Source: Cyanobium sp. (GTDB taxonomy: Bacteria > Cyanobacteriota > Cyanobacteriia > PCC-6307 > Cyanobiaceae). From it: 53,538 nt of DNA. Location: positions 22,056 to 75,593 of the forward strand of contig BJHE01000007.1 of assembly GCA_014191755.1 (NCBI GenBank). The letters are read 5' to 3'. A model generated the notes under the pieces. It saw only the letters and a list, made by a program, of their open reading frames with translations, was not told the DNA's origin and ran no database searches. Both the position numbers and the translations under genes were made by a program. Shown one piece after another: positions 25,869 to 35,287 of the stretch (the stretch's first letter is position 1; the number at the start of each line of letters is the position of its first letter).

Positions 25869-26765
25869 TCAAAGCGTGGGGCGGGCCGTGCGGCCCACCA
25901 CCATGGTGCCGATCCCTGCATCGGTGAACACCTCGAGCAGAAGGGAATGGGGGTGGCGCCCATCCACGATGTGGGCGGCCGCCACCCCCTGGGCCAGGGC
26001 CCGGATGCAGCATTCGGTCTTCGGGGTCATGCCTCCGTCCACAACCCCCTGGGCGATCAGCTCGCGCGCTTCCGAGAGGGTCAGCTGGCGAATCAGGGAG
26101 CCTGGATCATCGCGGTTTCGGAGGATACCGGGCGTGTCGGTGAGCAGGATCAGCTTCACCGCCTGGAGGGAGGCCGCCAGTTCGCCGGCCACGGTGTCAG
26201 CATTGATGTTGTGGGCCTGCCCCTGGGCATCGGGAGCAACACTGGAGATCACTGGAATGTACCCCTGGCTGAGCAGGGGGGCCAGCACACTCGGGTCGAC
26301 CGATTCCACCTCACCCACCAGGCCATTGGCCCCCTCCTGCCAGGGGCGGGCCCGCACGAGCTTGCCGTCGCTGCCGGAAAGCCCCACTGCCCGGCCTCCC
26401 ACCTGGTTCAGACCGTTGACGATCTGTTTGTTGACCCGCCCCACCAGCACCATCTCGACCACATCCATGGTTTCGGCATCGGTGACGCGCAGGCCTTTGC
26501 TGAAGCGGGGCTCGATCGCCAACCGCTTGAGCCACTGGTTGATCTCGGGTCCTCCGCCGTGGACCACCACCGGCTGGACGCCAACGCAGGCCAGCAAGGC
26601 GAGGTCGCGGAACACGGCCTCCCGCAGGTCTTTCAGCACCATGGCGGCGCCGCCATACTTCACAACCACCCGTTCCCCGGAGAAGCGCTGGATATAGGGA
26701 AGGGCCTCACTCAAGACGGACACCCGCAGGGTGTCTTCAGGACTGACGTGGAAATCGGAGCTCAA
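25869..26765 (-). CDS. argB: Acetylglutamate kinase
   Basis: This 298-residue enzyme phosphorylates N-acetylglutamate, the controlled step of arginine synthesis and the target of PII signalling in cyanobacteria. Visible family blocks are [12 protein letters not shown] (phosphate loop), [39 protein letters not shown] and [10 protein letters not shown]. The hydrophobic and basic N-terminal extension ([11 protein letters not shown]) matches arginine-sensitive, PII-regulated ArgB proteins. The frame opens at TTG; no ATG precedes the conserved region, so TTG or a near GTG is the start. The downstream DUF3153 gene is 27 bases away. Confidence 0.96.
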   Translation of the reverse strand: MSSDFHVSPEDTLRVSVLSEALPYIQRFSGERVVVKYGGAAMVLKDLREAVFRDLALLACVGVQPVVVHGGGPEINQWLKRLAIEPRFSKGLRVTDAETMDVVEMVLVGRVNKQIVNGLNQVGGRAVGLSGSDGKLVRARPWQEGANGLVGEVESVDPSVLAPLLSQGYIPVISSVAPDAQGQAHNINADTVAGELAASLQAVKLILLTDTPGILRNRDDPGSLIRQLTLSEARELIAQGVVDGGMTPKTECCIRALAQGVAAAHIVDGRHPHSLLLEVFTDAGIGTMVVGRTARPTL

Positions 26766-26950
26766 GGCTGGAAGAGAGGGAAGGAGCTGGGAATCGTGAC
26801 GGGCAGCCTCATTCGGGGCAACGCTACGTTCGGCTGGTCCGGTCGCTGGCTATGGCCTGATGGCCGGACTGGCCCGCCGCCAGCCAGCCTTGGGCATGAG
26901 CCGGGGTTGGCATCGCCTGGGGGAGGCCAGATGGTTCGGAGCCATCACCT

Positions 26951-27514
26951 TCAACCATCTTCACCGGCGGCGCTGAGCATCACATCCACCTGGCCTGGCG
27001 CTGGCTGACTGATGCTGCAGCAAAGGCCGGGACCAAAGAAACGCCCCAGCCTGTCCTCGAGGGCCTGCCAACGCTGGTAGGCCACCCCTTGGCAGTCGAA
27101 GCGGAGCAACAGGCCATAGCGATTGGCTTCGTTCCGTTCCTCCACGCTCGCCAGCTGGGGGGGATTGTCTTCATCCCAGAGCTTGAGGGCCTCCAGGGAG
27201 CTCTCCAGGTGGGCTTTCTGGCCATAGCGCCAGCGGCTCACATCGGCGAGCAGACGGCTCAGGGCAAGGTTCTCTGGCTGTTGCCGCAACTCCCGCAGGG
27301 CCTGGGGGGGGGTGAGCCGCAGGGGAGGGGGGAGCTCCGAGGATTTCAGGGCCAGGCCCCCCAGCAGGATCGGAATGCCGTAGAAAATCGTGGGCAGGCT
27401 GAGGTTGGCGTTGTCGTTGAGATAAGCCACCGAGCCCACCACGGTGAGCAGGGCCCCCACCACGGTGACCAGGCTGCCTGGTGAGATCAGGCGCGAAGAG
27501 AAGAGTGCTTGCAT
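26951..27514 (-). CDS. DUF2854 family membrane protein
   Basis: A 187-residue protein beginning MQALFSSRLISPGSLV, with two hydrophobic helices near the N-terminus (VTVVGALLTVVGSVAYL and IFYGIPILLGGLALK). A soluble domain follows with LRELRQQPENLALSRLLADV and RYGLLLRFDCQGVAYQRWQ. This architecture matches DUF2854, present in cyanobacteria and plant chloroplasts and of unknown function. I chose the ATG at 27514; the longer frame upstream overlaps the divergent 77-residue gene's promoter region. Confidence 0.8.
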   Translation of the reverse strand: MQALFSSRLISPGSLVTVVGALLTVVGSVAYLNDNANLSLPTIFYGIPILLGGLALKSSELPPPLRLTPPQALRELRQQPENLALSRLLADVSRWRYGQKAHLESSLEALKLWDEDNPPQLASVEERNEANRYGLLLRFDCQGVAYQRWQALEDRLGRFFGPGLCCSISQPAPGQVDVMLSAAGEDG

Positions 27515-27577
27515 CGCACCATGATCCTGCAGGGCGGTCCAGGATGGTGAACATCGGCTGCCCACCCGCCAACCGCC

Positions 27578-27811
27578 ATGCACTCCTCTGCTTACCAGCC
27601 GACTCAAGACGCCGCGCCGCTGGAAGTCGCGGCCGATCCCGCCACCCTCAGCACCGATGAGCTGCTGCTGAAGCTTCGTCAGGACAGACTCTGGCTGCTC
27701 CGTCAGATCGATGCCGGCCGCTGGCCCCAGTGGAGGCTCGACCTTGCTGCCCTGGAGAGGGAACTCGGGCTACTGCTCGATCAGGCAGCCGAACGCACGG
27801 GCACGGTCTAA
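27578..27811 (+). CDS. Conserved small helical protein (77 aa)
   Basis: A 77-residue soluble protein starting MHSSAYQPTQ. After a flexible N-terminus it is a single helical region (TDELLLKLRQDRLWLLRQID, then WRLDLAALERELGLLLDQA) of the kind seen in small coiled-coil or adaptor proteins. I do not recognise a function. It is divergent from the DUF2854 gene by 63 bases and converges on ssb with 35 bases between stops. Confidence 0.7.
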   Translation: MHSSAYQPTQDAAPLEVAADPATLSTDELLLKLRQDRLWLLRQIDAGRWPQWRLDLAALERELGLLLDQAAERTGTV

Positions 27812-27846
27812 GTCCGGGGGCGATGGCGATGGTGAACGATCCGGAT

Positions 27847-28383
27847 TCAGAAGGGGATGTCGTCTTCTTCGTCCAATCCCTCTGGATCCGCCACCAGCGG
27901 CGAGGTGTTCCATACCGGAGCCGCTGCCTCGGCCGGCTTGCCGGCGGGCGAGGCCGGGGTGGGTTCCACCGCACCCGGCCGACTGACGCTACCGGTGGAA
28001 CTGGCGCGCCGCACAACGGGCGCGGGGGCAGGCTGCGCCATTCCCCCGGATTCCGCGGTCATGGGCGTTCCGCTGGGGCCTGCCCCCGAGGGGTGGAGGC
28101 GGGAGAGGGTGAACTCGGCCCGCTTCTCCTTCACGCCATCGGGGCGGCTCACGGTGTTCATCCGAAGCCGCCCCTCCAGCACCAGGCGCTGGCCCACCTG
28201 GACCCGATTCTGCAGATCCTGGGCCAGGCTGCCCCAGCCCACCACCCGGATCTGGCCCGGGGGGTCGTCCGGACGCAGCCCATCGAACCTGACGGCCATC
28301 TCCGCCACCGGGGTCTGGTTGTCCTGGGTGTAGCGAATCTGGGGTGCCTCCAGCACCTCCACCTCCAGCAAACAGTGATTCAC
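27847..28383 (-). CDS. ssb: Single-stranded DNA-binding protein
   Basis: The GTG start giving (M)NHCLLEVEVLEAP yields 178 residues with an N-terminal OB-fold of about 105 residues. Recognisable parts are IRYTQDNQTPVAEMAV, IRVVGWGSLAQDLQ, RLVLEGRLRMNTV and RAEFTLSRLHP. A Pro/Ala/Ser-rich linker follows, ending in the acidic protein-interaction tip DEEDDIPF, which in SSBs recruits PriA and other repair proteins. The N-terminus is the form I associate with picocyanobacteria rather than E. coli. It is divergent from cobK by only 32 bases, leaving almost no room for separate promoters. Confidence 0.92.
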   Translation of the reverse strand: MNHCLLEVEVLEAPQIRYTQDNQTPVAEMAVRFDGLRPDDPPGQIRVVGWGSLAQDLQNRVQVGQRLVLEGRLRMNTVSRPDGVKEKRAEFTLSRLHPSGAGPSGTPMTAESGGMAQPAPAPVVRRASSTGSVSRPGAVEPTPASPAGKPAEAAAPVWNTSPLVADPEGLDEEDDIPF

Positions 28384-28415
28384 GCCCGGACCCACGGAAT
28401 GGAGCACCCATCCTG

Positions 28416-29213
28416 ATGCACGCCCGACCAGCACACCATCCGGGGAACCGGCTCTGGCTGTTGAGCGGAACCGGGGAGGGTCCCCTCTTGGCCAAGGCCC
28501 TGCTGGCGCGGGGCTGGCGGCTGCGGGTGTGGGTGGTGAGCGGTGCGGCAGCTCGTTCCTATCCGGTGGCCTCGACCCTGGAGTTGGCGGTGGGCCCGAT
28601 CGGCGGCCCGCAGGCTGTGGCCGCGGCCCTGGTGCAGGCCGAGGTGGCAGGGGAGCGCCCGGCGTGGGTGGTGGATGCCACCCATCCCTTCGCCCGCCGC
28701 ATCAGTACCGACCTCGCGGCGGCCTGCCGACTGCGGGGCCAGCCGCTGCTGCGCCTCCTGCGGCCCCTGCTCCCCTGCGGCGGGGCCACCCTGCTGGAGG
28801 ACCTGCATGCCTTGAGCACCATCCCCCTGGCCGGCCGATCCCTGCTGCTGGCGATCGGCGCCCGCCACCTGGCTACAGCCATGGCCCACAGCCCCGGTTC
28901 CCGCCACCATGCCCGCATCCTGCCCAGCTCCTCGGCCCTAGCCCAGGCGATGGCGGCCGGGTTGGCGGCCGACCGGGTGGCCTGCCTGCACCCTTCCAAA
29001 GGGGGGGAAATCGAGCGGGCCCTCTGCCGGCGCTGGGGAATCGAGGCGGTGCTCTGTCGCCGCTCCGGGGGGGTCACGGAATCCCTTTGGCATACGCTCA
29101 GCGACGCATGCGGCCTGCCCCTGCTGCTCCTGGAGCGGCCCCCGGAACCTGCCGGCCTGGAGTGCCACGGCCTGGGGAGCCTGCTCGATCGCCTGGGGAC
29201 GCCAGAGTTGTGA
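28416..29213 (+). CDS. cobK: Precorrin-6A reductase
   Basis: A 265-residue enzyme starting MHARPAHHPG. It shows the CobK/CbiJ pattern: RLWLLSGTGEGPLLAKAL with a nucleotide-binding turn, VVDATHPFARRISTDL, and near the C-terminus LHPSKGGEIERALC and SGGVTESLWHTL. It reduces precorrin-6A (or the cobalt analogue) with NAD(P)H in corrin ring synthesis. With cobO at the other end of the window it indicates cobalamin-type (in picocyanobacteria, pseudocobalamin) synthesis. It is followed by cutA with a 19-base gap. Confidence 0.9.
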   Translation: MHARPAHHPGNRLWLLSGTGEGPLLAKALLARGWRLRVWVVSGAAARSYPVASTLELAVGPIGGPQAVAAALVQAEVAGERPAWVVDATHPFARRISTDLAAACRLRGQPLLRLLRPLLPCGGATLLEDLHALSTIPLAGRSLLLAIGARHLATAMAHSPGSRHHARILPSSSALAQAMAAGLAADRVACLHPSKGGEIERALCRRWGIEAVLCRRSGGVTESLWHTLSDACGLPLLLLERPPEPAGLECHGLGSLLDRLGTPEL

Positions 29214-29232
29214 TCAGCGATCGGTCTTGCCC

Positions 29233-29670
29233 ATGGAACCAGCGGACGGCACGGCGGCTGCGTACCCATCGCCATCGGATCCCCCGGGCTTTGTTGGGGT
29301 GCCGGGATTTGAGGTCACGGCGGTCGAGCCGGCAATCGGCAGCCCTGGCGGTGGGCCCGATCGTACGGTCTGCGTGGTTTTGACCTCCGAGGCCACCCCG
29401 GAGCGGGCCGACGCCCTTGCCCGTTCCCTGCTGGAGCAGCGCCTGGTGGCGTGTGTGAGCGTGATGCCCGTGCGATCCCATTATCGATGGCAAGGGGCGC
29501 TGGAAACGGCTGATGAGGTGAAACTGCTTCTCAAGACCACCCCTGATCAGCTGAGCGAGCTCTATCAAGCTCTCCACGCTCTGCACGGCTACCAGACCCC
29601 AGAATGGATTGTGCTCGGAGGCATCAGCCGTGGTGACTACGGCCTCTGGCTGGGGGAGCAGTTGGGTTAG
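29233..29670 (+). CDS. cutA: CutA1-like divalent cation tolerance protein
   Basis: Starting at the ATG giving MEPADGTAAAY, the 145-residue protein has a flexible N-terminal extension of about 40 residues. The CutA core follows: VCVVLTSEATPERADALARS, LVACVSVMPVRSHYRWQG, DEVKLLLKTT, and HGYQTPEWIVLGGI. CutA1 is a small, very stable trimer with the PII-like ferredoxin fold; it was linked to copper tolerance in E. coli, but its general function is unresolved. The extension is longer than the roughly 105-residue core. Confidence 0.92.
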   Translation: MEPADGTAAAYPSPSDPPGFVGVPGFEVTAVEPAIGSPGGGPDRTVCVVLTSEATPERADALARSLLEQRLVACVSVMPVRSHYRWQGALETADEVKLLLKTTPDQLSELYQALHALHGYQTPEWIVLGGISRGDYGLWLGEQLG

Positions 29671-29688
29671 GAGCCATACGACTTCCCT

Positions 29689-30723
29689 TTAGCCCAGGTG
29701 AGTGGCCACCAGATCAGGAAGGGAGGCGTGGGGCCTGGGGCCCAGCTGGGTCACCACTTGCCCGGCGCAGAGGGATCCCAGCTGACCGCAGCGCTCGAGG
29801 CTTTCGCCGCGGGTGTAGCCATAAAGGAAGCCTGCTGCGTAGAGGTCGCCGGCACCGGTGGTGTCCACCAGATCGCCGAGCCGGTAGGGAGGAATCACGA
29901 GTGTGTCCTGGCCGCTGAGTACCACCGAGCCCTGCTCACTGCGGGTGAGGGCCGCCACCCTGCATCGGCCCCGCACCTGGTCGGCGGCGGCTTCGAAGGA
30001 GTCCGCTTCATAAAGGGAGCGGATCTCCGCCTCATTGGCGAAGAGCACATCCACATGGCCATCCACCAACTCCTGGAAGCTGGCGCGATGGCGATCCACG
30101 CAGAAGCCATCGGAGAGGGAGAGGGCCACCTGGCCGCCGCTGCCGCGCACCACCTCGGCTGCGGCGAGAAAGGCCCGTTTGGCCTCCTCGCTGTCCCACA
30201 GGTACCCCTCCAGGTAGAGCACCTCGGCCTGGCGCACCAGGTCGAGGTCGAGGTCGGCCGGATCCAGGCCCACCGAGGCGCCCAGGTAGGTGCACATGGT
30301 GCGTTGGGCATCGGGGGTGACCAGGATCAGGCAGCGGGCCGTGGAGGGGCCGCTCTCGGCCGCGGGGGTTTCGAAGCGAGCTCCAACCGAGCGGATGTCG
30401 TGGGCGAAGATCGCACCGAGTTGGTCGTTGCGAACCCGGCCAATGAAACCGGCCCGCCCCCCCAGTTGGGCGATGCCGGCCAGGGTGTTTGCCGCCGATC
30501 CACCTGATGTCTCCAGACCCGGCCCAACGCTGGCGTAGAGCCGTTCAGCCTGCTGCTCGTCCACTAGGGCCATGCTGCCCTTGCTGAGGCCATGGCTGGC
30601 CAGGAATGCATCGTCGGCTTGCACCAGCACGTCCACGATGGCGTTGCCGATGCCAACCACATCCAGGGTCTTTGGGGAGGCTGTCACGGGGTTTGGGAGG
30701 AGTTGTGAGGGAAACAGGGGCAT
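29689..30723 (-). CDS. PfkB-family sugar/nucleoside kinase (adenosine kinase-like)
   Basis: A 344-residue ribokinase-fold enzyme. The N-terminal glycine motif (GGSAANTLAGIAQLGG) and the C-terminal PfkB signature (DLVDTTGAGDLYAAGFLYG) with its catalytic Asp are intact. The substrate lid region (NAIVDVLVQADDAFL) and overall length match the adenosine-kinase-like subgroup common in cyanobacteria and alphaproteobacteria. The exact substrate cannot be fixed from sequence. The ATG at 30723 is used; a GTG 12 codons later (30687) is possible. It is 15 bases downstream of purA and so may share its transcript, which fits a purine role. Confidence 0.88.
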   Translation of the reverse strand: MPLFPSQLLPNPVTASPKTLDVVGIGNAIVDVLVQADDAFLASHGLSKGSMALVDEQQAERLYASVGPGLETSGGSAANTLAGIAQLGGRAGFIGRVRNDQLGAIFAHDIRSVGARFETPAAESGPSTARCLILVTPDAQRTMCTYLGASVGLDPADLDLDLVRQAEVLYLEGYLWDSEEAKRAFLAAAEVVRGSGGQVALSLSDGFCVDRHRASFQELVDGHVDVLFANEAEIRSLYEADSFEAAADQVRGRCRVAALTRSEQGSVVLSGQDTLVIPPYRLGDLVDTTGAGDLYAAGFLYGYTRGESLERCGQLGSLCAGQVVTQLGPRPHASLPDLVATHLG

Positions 30724-30738
30724 GGTCCGGGGGGGGGC

Positions 30739-32058
30739 TCAGACACTCAGGAGGGCGCGCTTGGGTCCGTGGATCGGATCCTCCACCACGATCGTCTGAT
30801 CGCGCTGGGCTCCCAGCGACACGATGGCGATCGGCACCTCCATGAGTTCGGCCAGGAAGCGGAGGTAGGCGCGGGCGGTGGCGGGAAGGTCTTCCAGCTT
30901 GCGGCAGTCGGCGGTGGAGCACATCCAGCCGGGGTGGGTTTCGAAGATCGGACGGCAGCGTGCGAAATCATCGGCGCTGGAAGGGAAGTACTCGATCCGC
31001 TGGCCATCGAGTTCGTAGGCCACGCACACCTGGATCTCATCAAGCTCATCGAGCACATCGAGCTTGGTGATCGCCAGGCAGTCGAGGCCATTGACCTGCA
31101 CCGCGTAGCGGCCGATCACGCCGTCGAACCAGCCGCAGCGCCGGCGTCGGCCGGTGGTGGTGCCGTATTCGCCGCCGCGGTCACAGAGGTGGTCGTTGAG
31201 GCTGCCCTCCAGTTCGGTGGGAAACGGACCCTCGCCCACCCGGGTGGTGTAAGCCTTCGCCACGCCGATCACCCGGTCGATAAGGGTGGGGCCCACGCCG
31301 GCACCGATGCAGGCCCCCCCCGACACCGGGTTGGAGGAGGTCACGTAGGGGTAGGTGCCGTGGTCGAGATCGAGCAGGGTGCCCTGGGCTCCCTCAAAGA
31401 GGATGTTCTTGCGGGCCCGGGCTGCCTCGTGGATCGTGCGCGTGCAATCCACCACATGGGGGGCGAGTCGCTGGCCATAGCTGGCGTATTCGGCGATCAC
31501 CGCCTCGGGATCGAGGGGATCGAGGCCGTAGACCTTCTGCAGGAGGTCGTTCTTCTCGGCCAGTGGGCCCAGCAGCCGGTCCCGCAGCCGTTCGGTATCG
31601 AGCAGGTCGATCACGCGGATGCCGTTGCGCTCCGATTTGTCCGCGTAGGTGGGGCCGATGCCGCGGCCGGTGGTGCCGATGCGGCGGTCGCCGCGGCGCT
31701 CTTCCATCGCCTGATCCAGCAGGCGGTGATAGGGCATGGTCACATGGGCGGTGCCGGCGAGCTTCAGGCCTTTCACCTCAATCCCGTAGCTGCGGAGCAT
31801 GTCGAGCTCGCCCAGCATCACCTTGGGATCCACCACCGTGCCCGATCCGATCAGACAGGTGGTGTCCGGATAGAGAATTCCTGAGGGAATCAGGTGGAGC
31901 TTGAGGACACGGTCATCAACGACGATCGTGTGGCCGGCATTCACTCCGCCCTGATAACGCACCACCACGTCGGCGGAACGGCTCAGCAGATCGGTGATCT
32001 TGCCCTTCCCTTCGTCGCCCCACTGCGCACCGATGACGACAACGTTGGCCAAGGACAC
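30739..32058 (-). CDS. purA: Adenylosuccinate synthetase
   Basis: A 439-residue enzyme that joins IMP and aspartate using GTP, the first step from IMP to AMP. The N-terminal P-loop [16 protein letters not shown], the block [27 protein letters not shown] and the C-terminal GTP-specific [10 protein letters not shown] are all present at normal spacing. It starts with GTG ((M)SLANVVVIG). It lies between psb27 and the PfkB kinase on the same strand. Confidence 0.97.
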   Translation of the reverse strand: MSLANVVVIGAQWGDEGKGKITDLLSRSADVVVRYQGGVNAGHTIVVDDRVLKLHLIPSGILYPDTTCLIGSGTVVDPKVMLGELDMLRSYGIEVKGLKLAGTAHVTMPYHRLLDQAMEERRGDRRIGTTGRGIGPTYADKSERNGIRVIDLLDTERLRDRLLGPLAEKNDLLQKVYGLDPLDPEAVIAEYASYGQRLAPHVVDCTRTIHEAARARKNILFEGAQGTLLDLDHGTYPYVTSSNPVSGGACIGAGVGPTLIDRVIGVAKAYTTRVGEGPFPTELEGSLNDHLCDRGGEYGTTTGRRRRCGWFDGVIGRYAVQVNGLDCLAITKLDVLDELDEIQVCVAYELDGQRIEYFPSSADDFARCRPIFETHPGWMCSTADCRKLEDLPATARAYLRFLAELMEVPIAIVSLGAQRDQTIVVEDPIHGPKRALLSV

Positions 32059-32094
32059 AGCGGCCCGAAGCCGCTTGGAAGCACAACGACAAAG

Positions 32095-32122
32095 ATTCTC
32101 AGATCAACGGCCCCTTCGTCAA
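32095..32122 (-). promoter_or_regulatory. Candidate sigma-70-type promoter for purA
   Basis: Read on the minus strand, TTGACG (32122-32117) is followed after 16 bases by GAGAAT (32100-32095), about 37 bases upstream of the purA GTG. The -35 box is good and the -10 box fair. It lies in the AT-rich part of the psb27-purA gap. Confidence 0.35.
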
Positions 32123-32167
32123 AAAACTGGGCAATCCGTTGCTTGCCCCCCAAGGCGGCGCTAAATC

Positions 32168-32623
32168 TCATGTGCCGCGCGCCACGCTGGTGGTAGCCCG
32201 CTGGAGTTCCTTCTCGAGGCGGCTGCGCAGGGCATCCGGGAGCGGACGGTTCGCGTAATTCGCGTAGTGGCCCGCCAGGGAGTTCAGGGCGGTCTGCATG
32301 GTGGTGAAGGATCCAAGGCCATTGACATCACGGCGAGGCCGGTAGCGAGCCATGTAGTCGTTGATCAGGCGTCTGACGTCCGCCTCGGCCTGGGCATGGC
32401 CGGGATCATCCTGGGGAAGAGCGATGGTGGTCAGCAGGGTTTGGGCCACGCTCACGGTGTCGTCCACGTAGTTGCCAGTGAGGCCGTCTGCGGCGCCGGA
32501 GCAAGCGGTGAGGCTCAGACACAAGCAGAGACCGAGGGCCAGCAGGGGGCGCAGGGCTGTTGCCGTCAGGCCGTCCATCAGGCGCCGGGCCCAGCGGCTA
32601 ATCCGGGGCAGGAGGGCGGCCAT
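32168..32623 (-). CDS. psb27: Photosystem II assembly lipoprotein Psb27
   Basis: A 151-residue precursor with a hydrophobic signal segment ending in a lipobox (LTAC, C41), so the mature protein is about 111 residues anchored at the lumenal face. The mature start DGLTGNYVDDTVSVAQTLLT and later RRLINDYMARYRPRR and SFTTMQTALNSLAGHYANY match Psb27, a four-helix bundle. Psb27 binds CP43 during PSII assembly and repair and keeps the oxygen-evolving complex from attaching early. It sits between proS and purA on the same strand. Confidence 0.96.
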   Translation of the reverse strand: MAALLPRISRWARRLMDGLTATALRPLLALGLCLCLSLTACSGAADGLTGNYVDDTVSVAQTLLTTIALPQDDPGHAQAEADVRRLINDYMARYRPRRDVNGLGSFTTMQTALNSLAGHYANYANRPLPDALRSRLEKELQRATTSVARGT

Positions 32624-32689
32624 GGATGCGTGTGCGGGTGAGGGTGATCCTACGGGCCAGCGCGTGGGGCTTGGCTGATGGGCCGGAAC

Positions 32690-34630
32690 TCAGCTCTCAA
32701 CGCCGCTCTCCAGTCCAGAGCGGCTCGCCTGGATCACTTTCAGCAGGGCCTCGAGGGCTGCTTCGACTGCCAGATCTCGCCGTTGGCCGTCGTCACGGCA
32801 CACCAGTTCAACCTGGCCAGCGGCGGCACCGCGACCCACCACAACCCGCCAGGGGATGCCGATCAGATCGGCATCCTTGAATTTCACGCCGGCACGCTCA
32901 TCGCGGTCGTCGAGAAGGGCATCGACTCCGGCGCTGCCCAGGCGGTTGTAGATCTCCTCGGCGAGGCTCACCTGCTGGGGATCCTGGGCGCTGGCGCTCA
33001 CCACGATCACCTCGAAGGGGGCGATCGCCAGCGGCCAACGGATGCCGTTGGCATCGTGGTTCTGCTCAACCGCCGCCTGGGCCAGCCGTGACACCCCGAT
33101 GCCGTAGCAGCCCATCCAGAGGCTCTCCTCGGTACCTTTTTCGTTGGTGAACCGGGCCTCCATCGCATCGGAGTATTTCCGGCCCAGCTGGAAGATGTGG
33201 CCCACCTCGATGCCGCGGGCCGCCGCCAGGGTCTGGCTCGGATCGTGCAGGCAGCGATCTCCCGGTTGGGCCGCCCGCAGGTCCACCACCTCTGGGCGCA
33301 ATCCCAGGCCGGCCCAGCCGGCCCCGATTCGATGCTGATCCACCTGGTTGGCGCCGCACACGAAGGCCGGTAAGTCAGCGGCGGTGGGGTCGGTGAGACG
33401 CAGGAAGCTTGTTGCCATGTGTGGGCGCGGCGGTTGCGGCAGAGCCGCAGCACCGGCGCTTCTAACCCTGGATTCCCGTAAGTCAACGACCAGGGAAGGG
33501 CGTGCTGCCGTTAAAACTGCATCCTCCAGATCCGGTCCCAGATAGCCCAGGGGTACGGCGGACAGATCAATGGCCAGACCTTCGCTGCGGTTCAGCTCAG
33601 CGACCAACTCGCTGCTCAGCGGATCGATCCCCAGAAGAACACCATGGCCGCCAGCCAGCCGGGACGATACCGTGTTGGCCAGTTTCACCTCGTTGAGCTG
33701 CTGGTCACCCCGCAGGCTGATCAGCAGCGGCTGGCGGTGGCCATCCTCGAAGCGGGCCAGCAGCAGCAGCACCTTGATCAGCTGGCTGGAATCGAATCCA
33801 TGGGCGGCCACCAGCTGCTCGATCGTGGTCTGGCCAGGGGTGGGCAGTAGCTCGCCGCTGCCCCCGCTTCGCAGTCCCCCCGGCAGCTCCACGGGTGCGC
33901 CAGGCAGGGACACCGCCCGCTCCTGGTTGGCGGCATAACGTCCGTCGGCACTGGTGAGGATCAGGTCCTCGCCCGCATCGGCGGTGACCATGAACTCCTG
34001 GCTGGCGGAGCCGCCGATCGCACCGCTGTCGGCTTCCACGGCCACGGCTTTCAGTCCGCAGCGGCGGAAGATGCGCCGGTAGGCCCCGTCCATGGCCGCA
34101 TAGGTCTGGCGCAGTGAGGCTTCGTCGGGGTGGAAGGAGTAGGCGTCCTTCATAATGAATTCGCGCCCTCGCATCAGACCGAAGCGGGGGCGGATCTCAT
34201 CGCGGAACTTGGTCTGAATCTGATAAAGATTCACCGGTAATTGCCGGTAAGAACGAAGCAGGTCCGCCGCTAGGGCCGTGATCACCTCCTCATGGGTGGG
34301 GCCGAGGCCGAGTTCCCTGCCTTGACGATCCTCCAGGTGGAACATGATGCCTTCGCCGGCCGTGTAGCCGGCCCAGCGGCCGCTGCGTTGCCAGAGATCG
34401 GCTGGCTGCAGCTGCGGCAACAAGGTTTCCAGGGCGCCTGTGGCATCCATCTCCTGGCGCACAATGGCGGAGATCTTCTGCAACACACGCCATAGCAGAG
34501 GCAGGTAGGCGTAGATCCCAGACCCTAGTTTGCGAATGTAACCGGCCCTCAACAGCAGCTTGTGGGAGGGGATTTCAGCTTCGGCCGGATCATCGCGCAA
34601 CGTCACCAGCATCAGGCGGGAGACGCGCAT
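32690..34630 (-). CDS. proS: Prolyl-tRNA synthetase (bacterial type, with editing insertion)
   Basis: The ATG giving MRVSRLMLVTL yields 646 residues. Class II motif 2 is RFGLMRGREFIMKDAYSFH and motif 3 is GCYGIGVSRLAQAAVEQNHD; TLLPQLQPADLW lies near motif 1. Between them an insertion of about 190 residues (roughly 225-415, including QLIKVLLLLARF and LRGDQQLNEVKL) is the YbaK-like editing domain that removes misacylated alanine. The C-terminal anticodon-binding domain starts near PLAIAPFEVIVV. It is longer than E. coli ProS (572), mainly through the insertion and an extended tail. psb27 follows 66 bases downstream. Confidence 0.96.
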   Translation of the reverse strand: MRVSRLMLVTLRDDPAEAEIPSHKLLLRAGYIRKLGSGIYAYLPLLWRVLQKISAIVRQEMDATGALETLLPQLQPADLWQRSGRWAGYTAGEGIMFHLEDRQGRELGLGPTHEEVITALAADLLRSYRQLPVNLYQIQTKFRDEIRPRFGLMRGREFIMKDAYSFHPDEASLRQTYAAMDGAYRRIFRRCGLKAVAVEADSGAIGGSASQEFMVTADAGEDLILTSADGRYAANQERAVSLPGAPVELPGGLRSGGSGELLPTPGQTTIEQLVAAHGFDSSQLIKVLLLLARFEDGHRQPLLISLRGDQQLNEVKLANTVSSRLAGGHGVLLGIDPLSSELVAELNRSEGLAIDLSAVPLGYLGPDLEDAVLTAARPSLVVDLRESRVRSAGAAALPQPPRPHMATSFLRLTDPTAADLPAFVCGANQVDQHRIGAGWAGLGLRPEVVDLRAAQPGDRCLHDPSQTLAAARGIEVGHIFQLGRKYSDAMEARFTNEKGTEESLWMGCYGIGVSRLAQAAVEQNHDANGIRWPLAIAPFEVIVVSASAQDPQQVSLAEEIYNRLGSAGVDALLDDRDERAGVKFKDADLIGIPWRVVVGRGAAAGQVELVCRDDGQRRDLAVEAALEALLKVIQASRSGLESGVES

Positions 34631-34768
34631 GACCAAGGTATCACCAATCGTAGAATCGAGATTACCACCCCACCAGACGGGGTCGACGCGAAGGTTTCGC
34701 CGATAACAGAACCCAGCAAAAACCTCTGCTAAGGTCGCAAACCACGATGGCTAAGCCAATAACAGCTC

Positions 34769-35287
34769 ATGTTGTACCAGCCCGGAGCTGCCCAAACTGG
34801 TCCCCAAGGGTCCCACGGGCAGCCGGCTGGGCAGGGATACGGATCACCATCGGTCAACGAGGTCATGGCCGGAGCCTTCGCCGAAGCCGGCGGCGCGGCC
34901 CTTGAGGACTCTCTGATCATGATCGACGAAGTTCAGAAGTGTCTGAACCGATCGCGGGCTTCAGTGTATCGCTACACCAACACCGACCCCCGCAACCTCA
35001 ACCCGCCTTTTAACCCCCGTAAACTCAATCCTGAATACCGCAGCGATCAGAAAGATCCGCTTCTCTTTCATCCCAATGAGGTGGCGCGGTTCGCCCGGGA
35101 TGTGCTGCGGATCAAGGAGGTGACGGTGGAGGTGCTCAACTCCCCTTCCACGGCCACCCAGCATCTTCTCGGTTCCATCCTTGAGGAGCTGCGGGCGATT
35201 CGGCAGCGGTTGGATGCGCTCGATGGGCTGCCCACCACCCACGCCACCCCCCGCCAACTTCACAACCAGTCCCGACCGGCTGCATGA
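34769..35287 (+). CDS. Conserved protein with a helix-turn-helix-like segment
   Basis: A 172-residue soluble protein. After a Gly/Gln-rich N-terminus, residues 50-70 (IDEVQKCLNRSRASVYRYTN) resemble an HTH of the AlpA/MerR type, where a helix plus SRASVYRY would recognise DNA. A striking Asn/Pro-rich segment follows (DPRNLNPPFNPRKLNPEYRS), then LLFHPNEVARFARDVLRIKEV and a C-terminal coiled helix (LLGSILEELRAIRQRLDAL). I recall strongly conserved homologues in picocyanobacteria but no assigned function. It is divergent from proS by 138 bases. Confidence 0.75.
   Translation: MLYQPGAAQTGPQGSHGQPAGQGYGSPSVNEVMAGAFAEAGGAALEDSLIMIDEVQKCLNRSRASVYRYTNTDPRNLNPPFNPRKLNPEYRSDQKDPLLFHPNEVARFARDVLRIKEVTVEVLNSPSTATQHLLGSILEELRAIRQRLDALDGLPTTHATPRQLHNQSRPAA

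Noticed and set aside
28344..28416. Possible cobalamin riboswitch upstream of cobK
   Set aside because: Only 32 bases separate cobK from ssb, far too short for the element, and no B12-box-like sequence is seen.
30739..34630. Single proS-psb27-purA-pfkB operon
   Set aside because: Same strand and close, but the 109-base psb27-purA gap has a candidate promoter, so one transcript is not supported with confidence.
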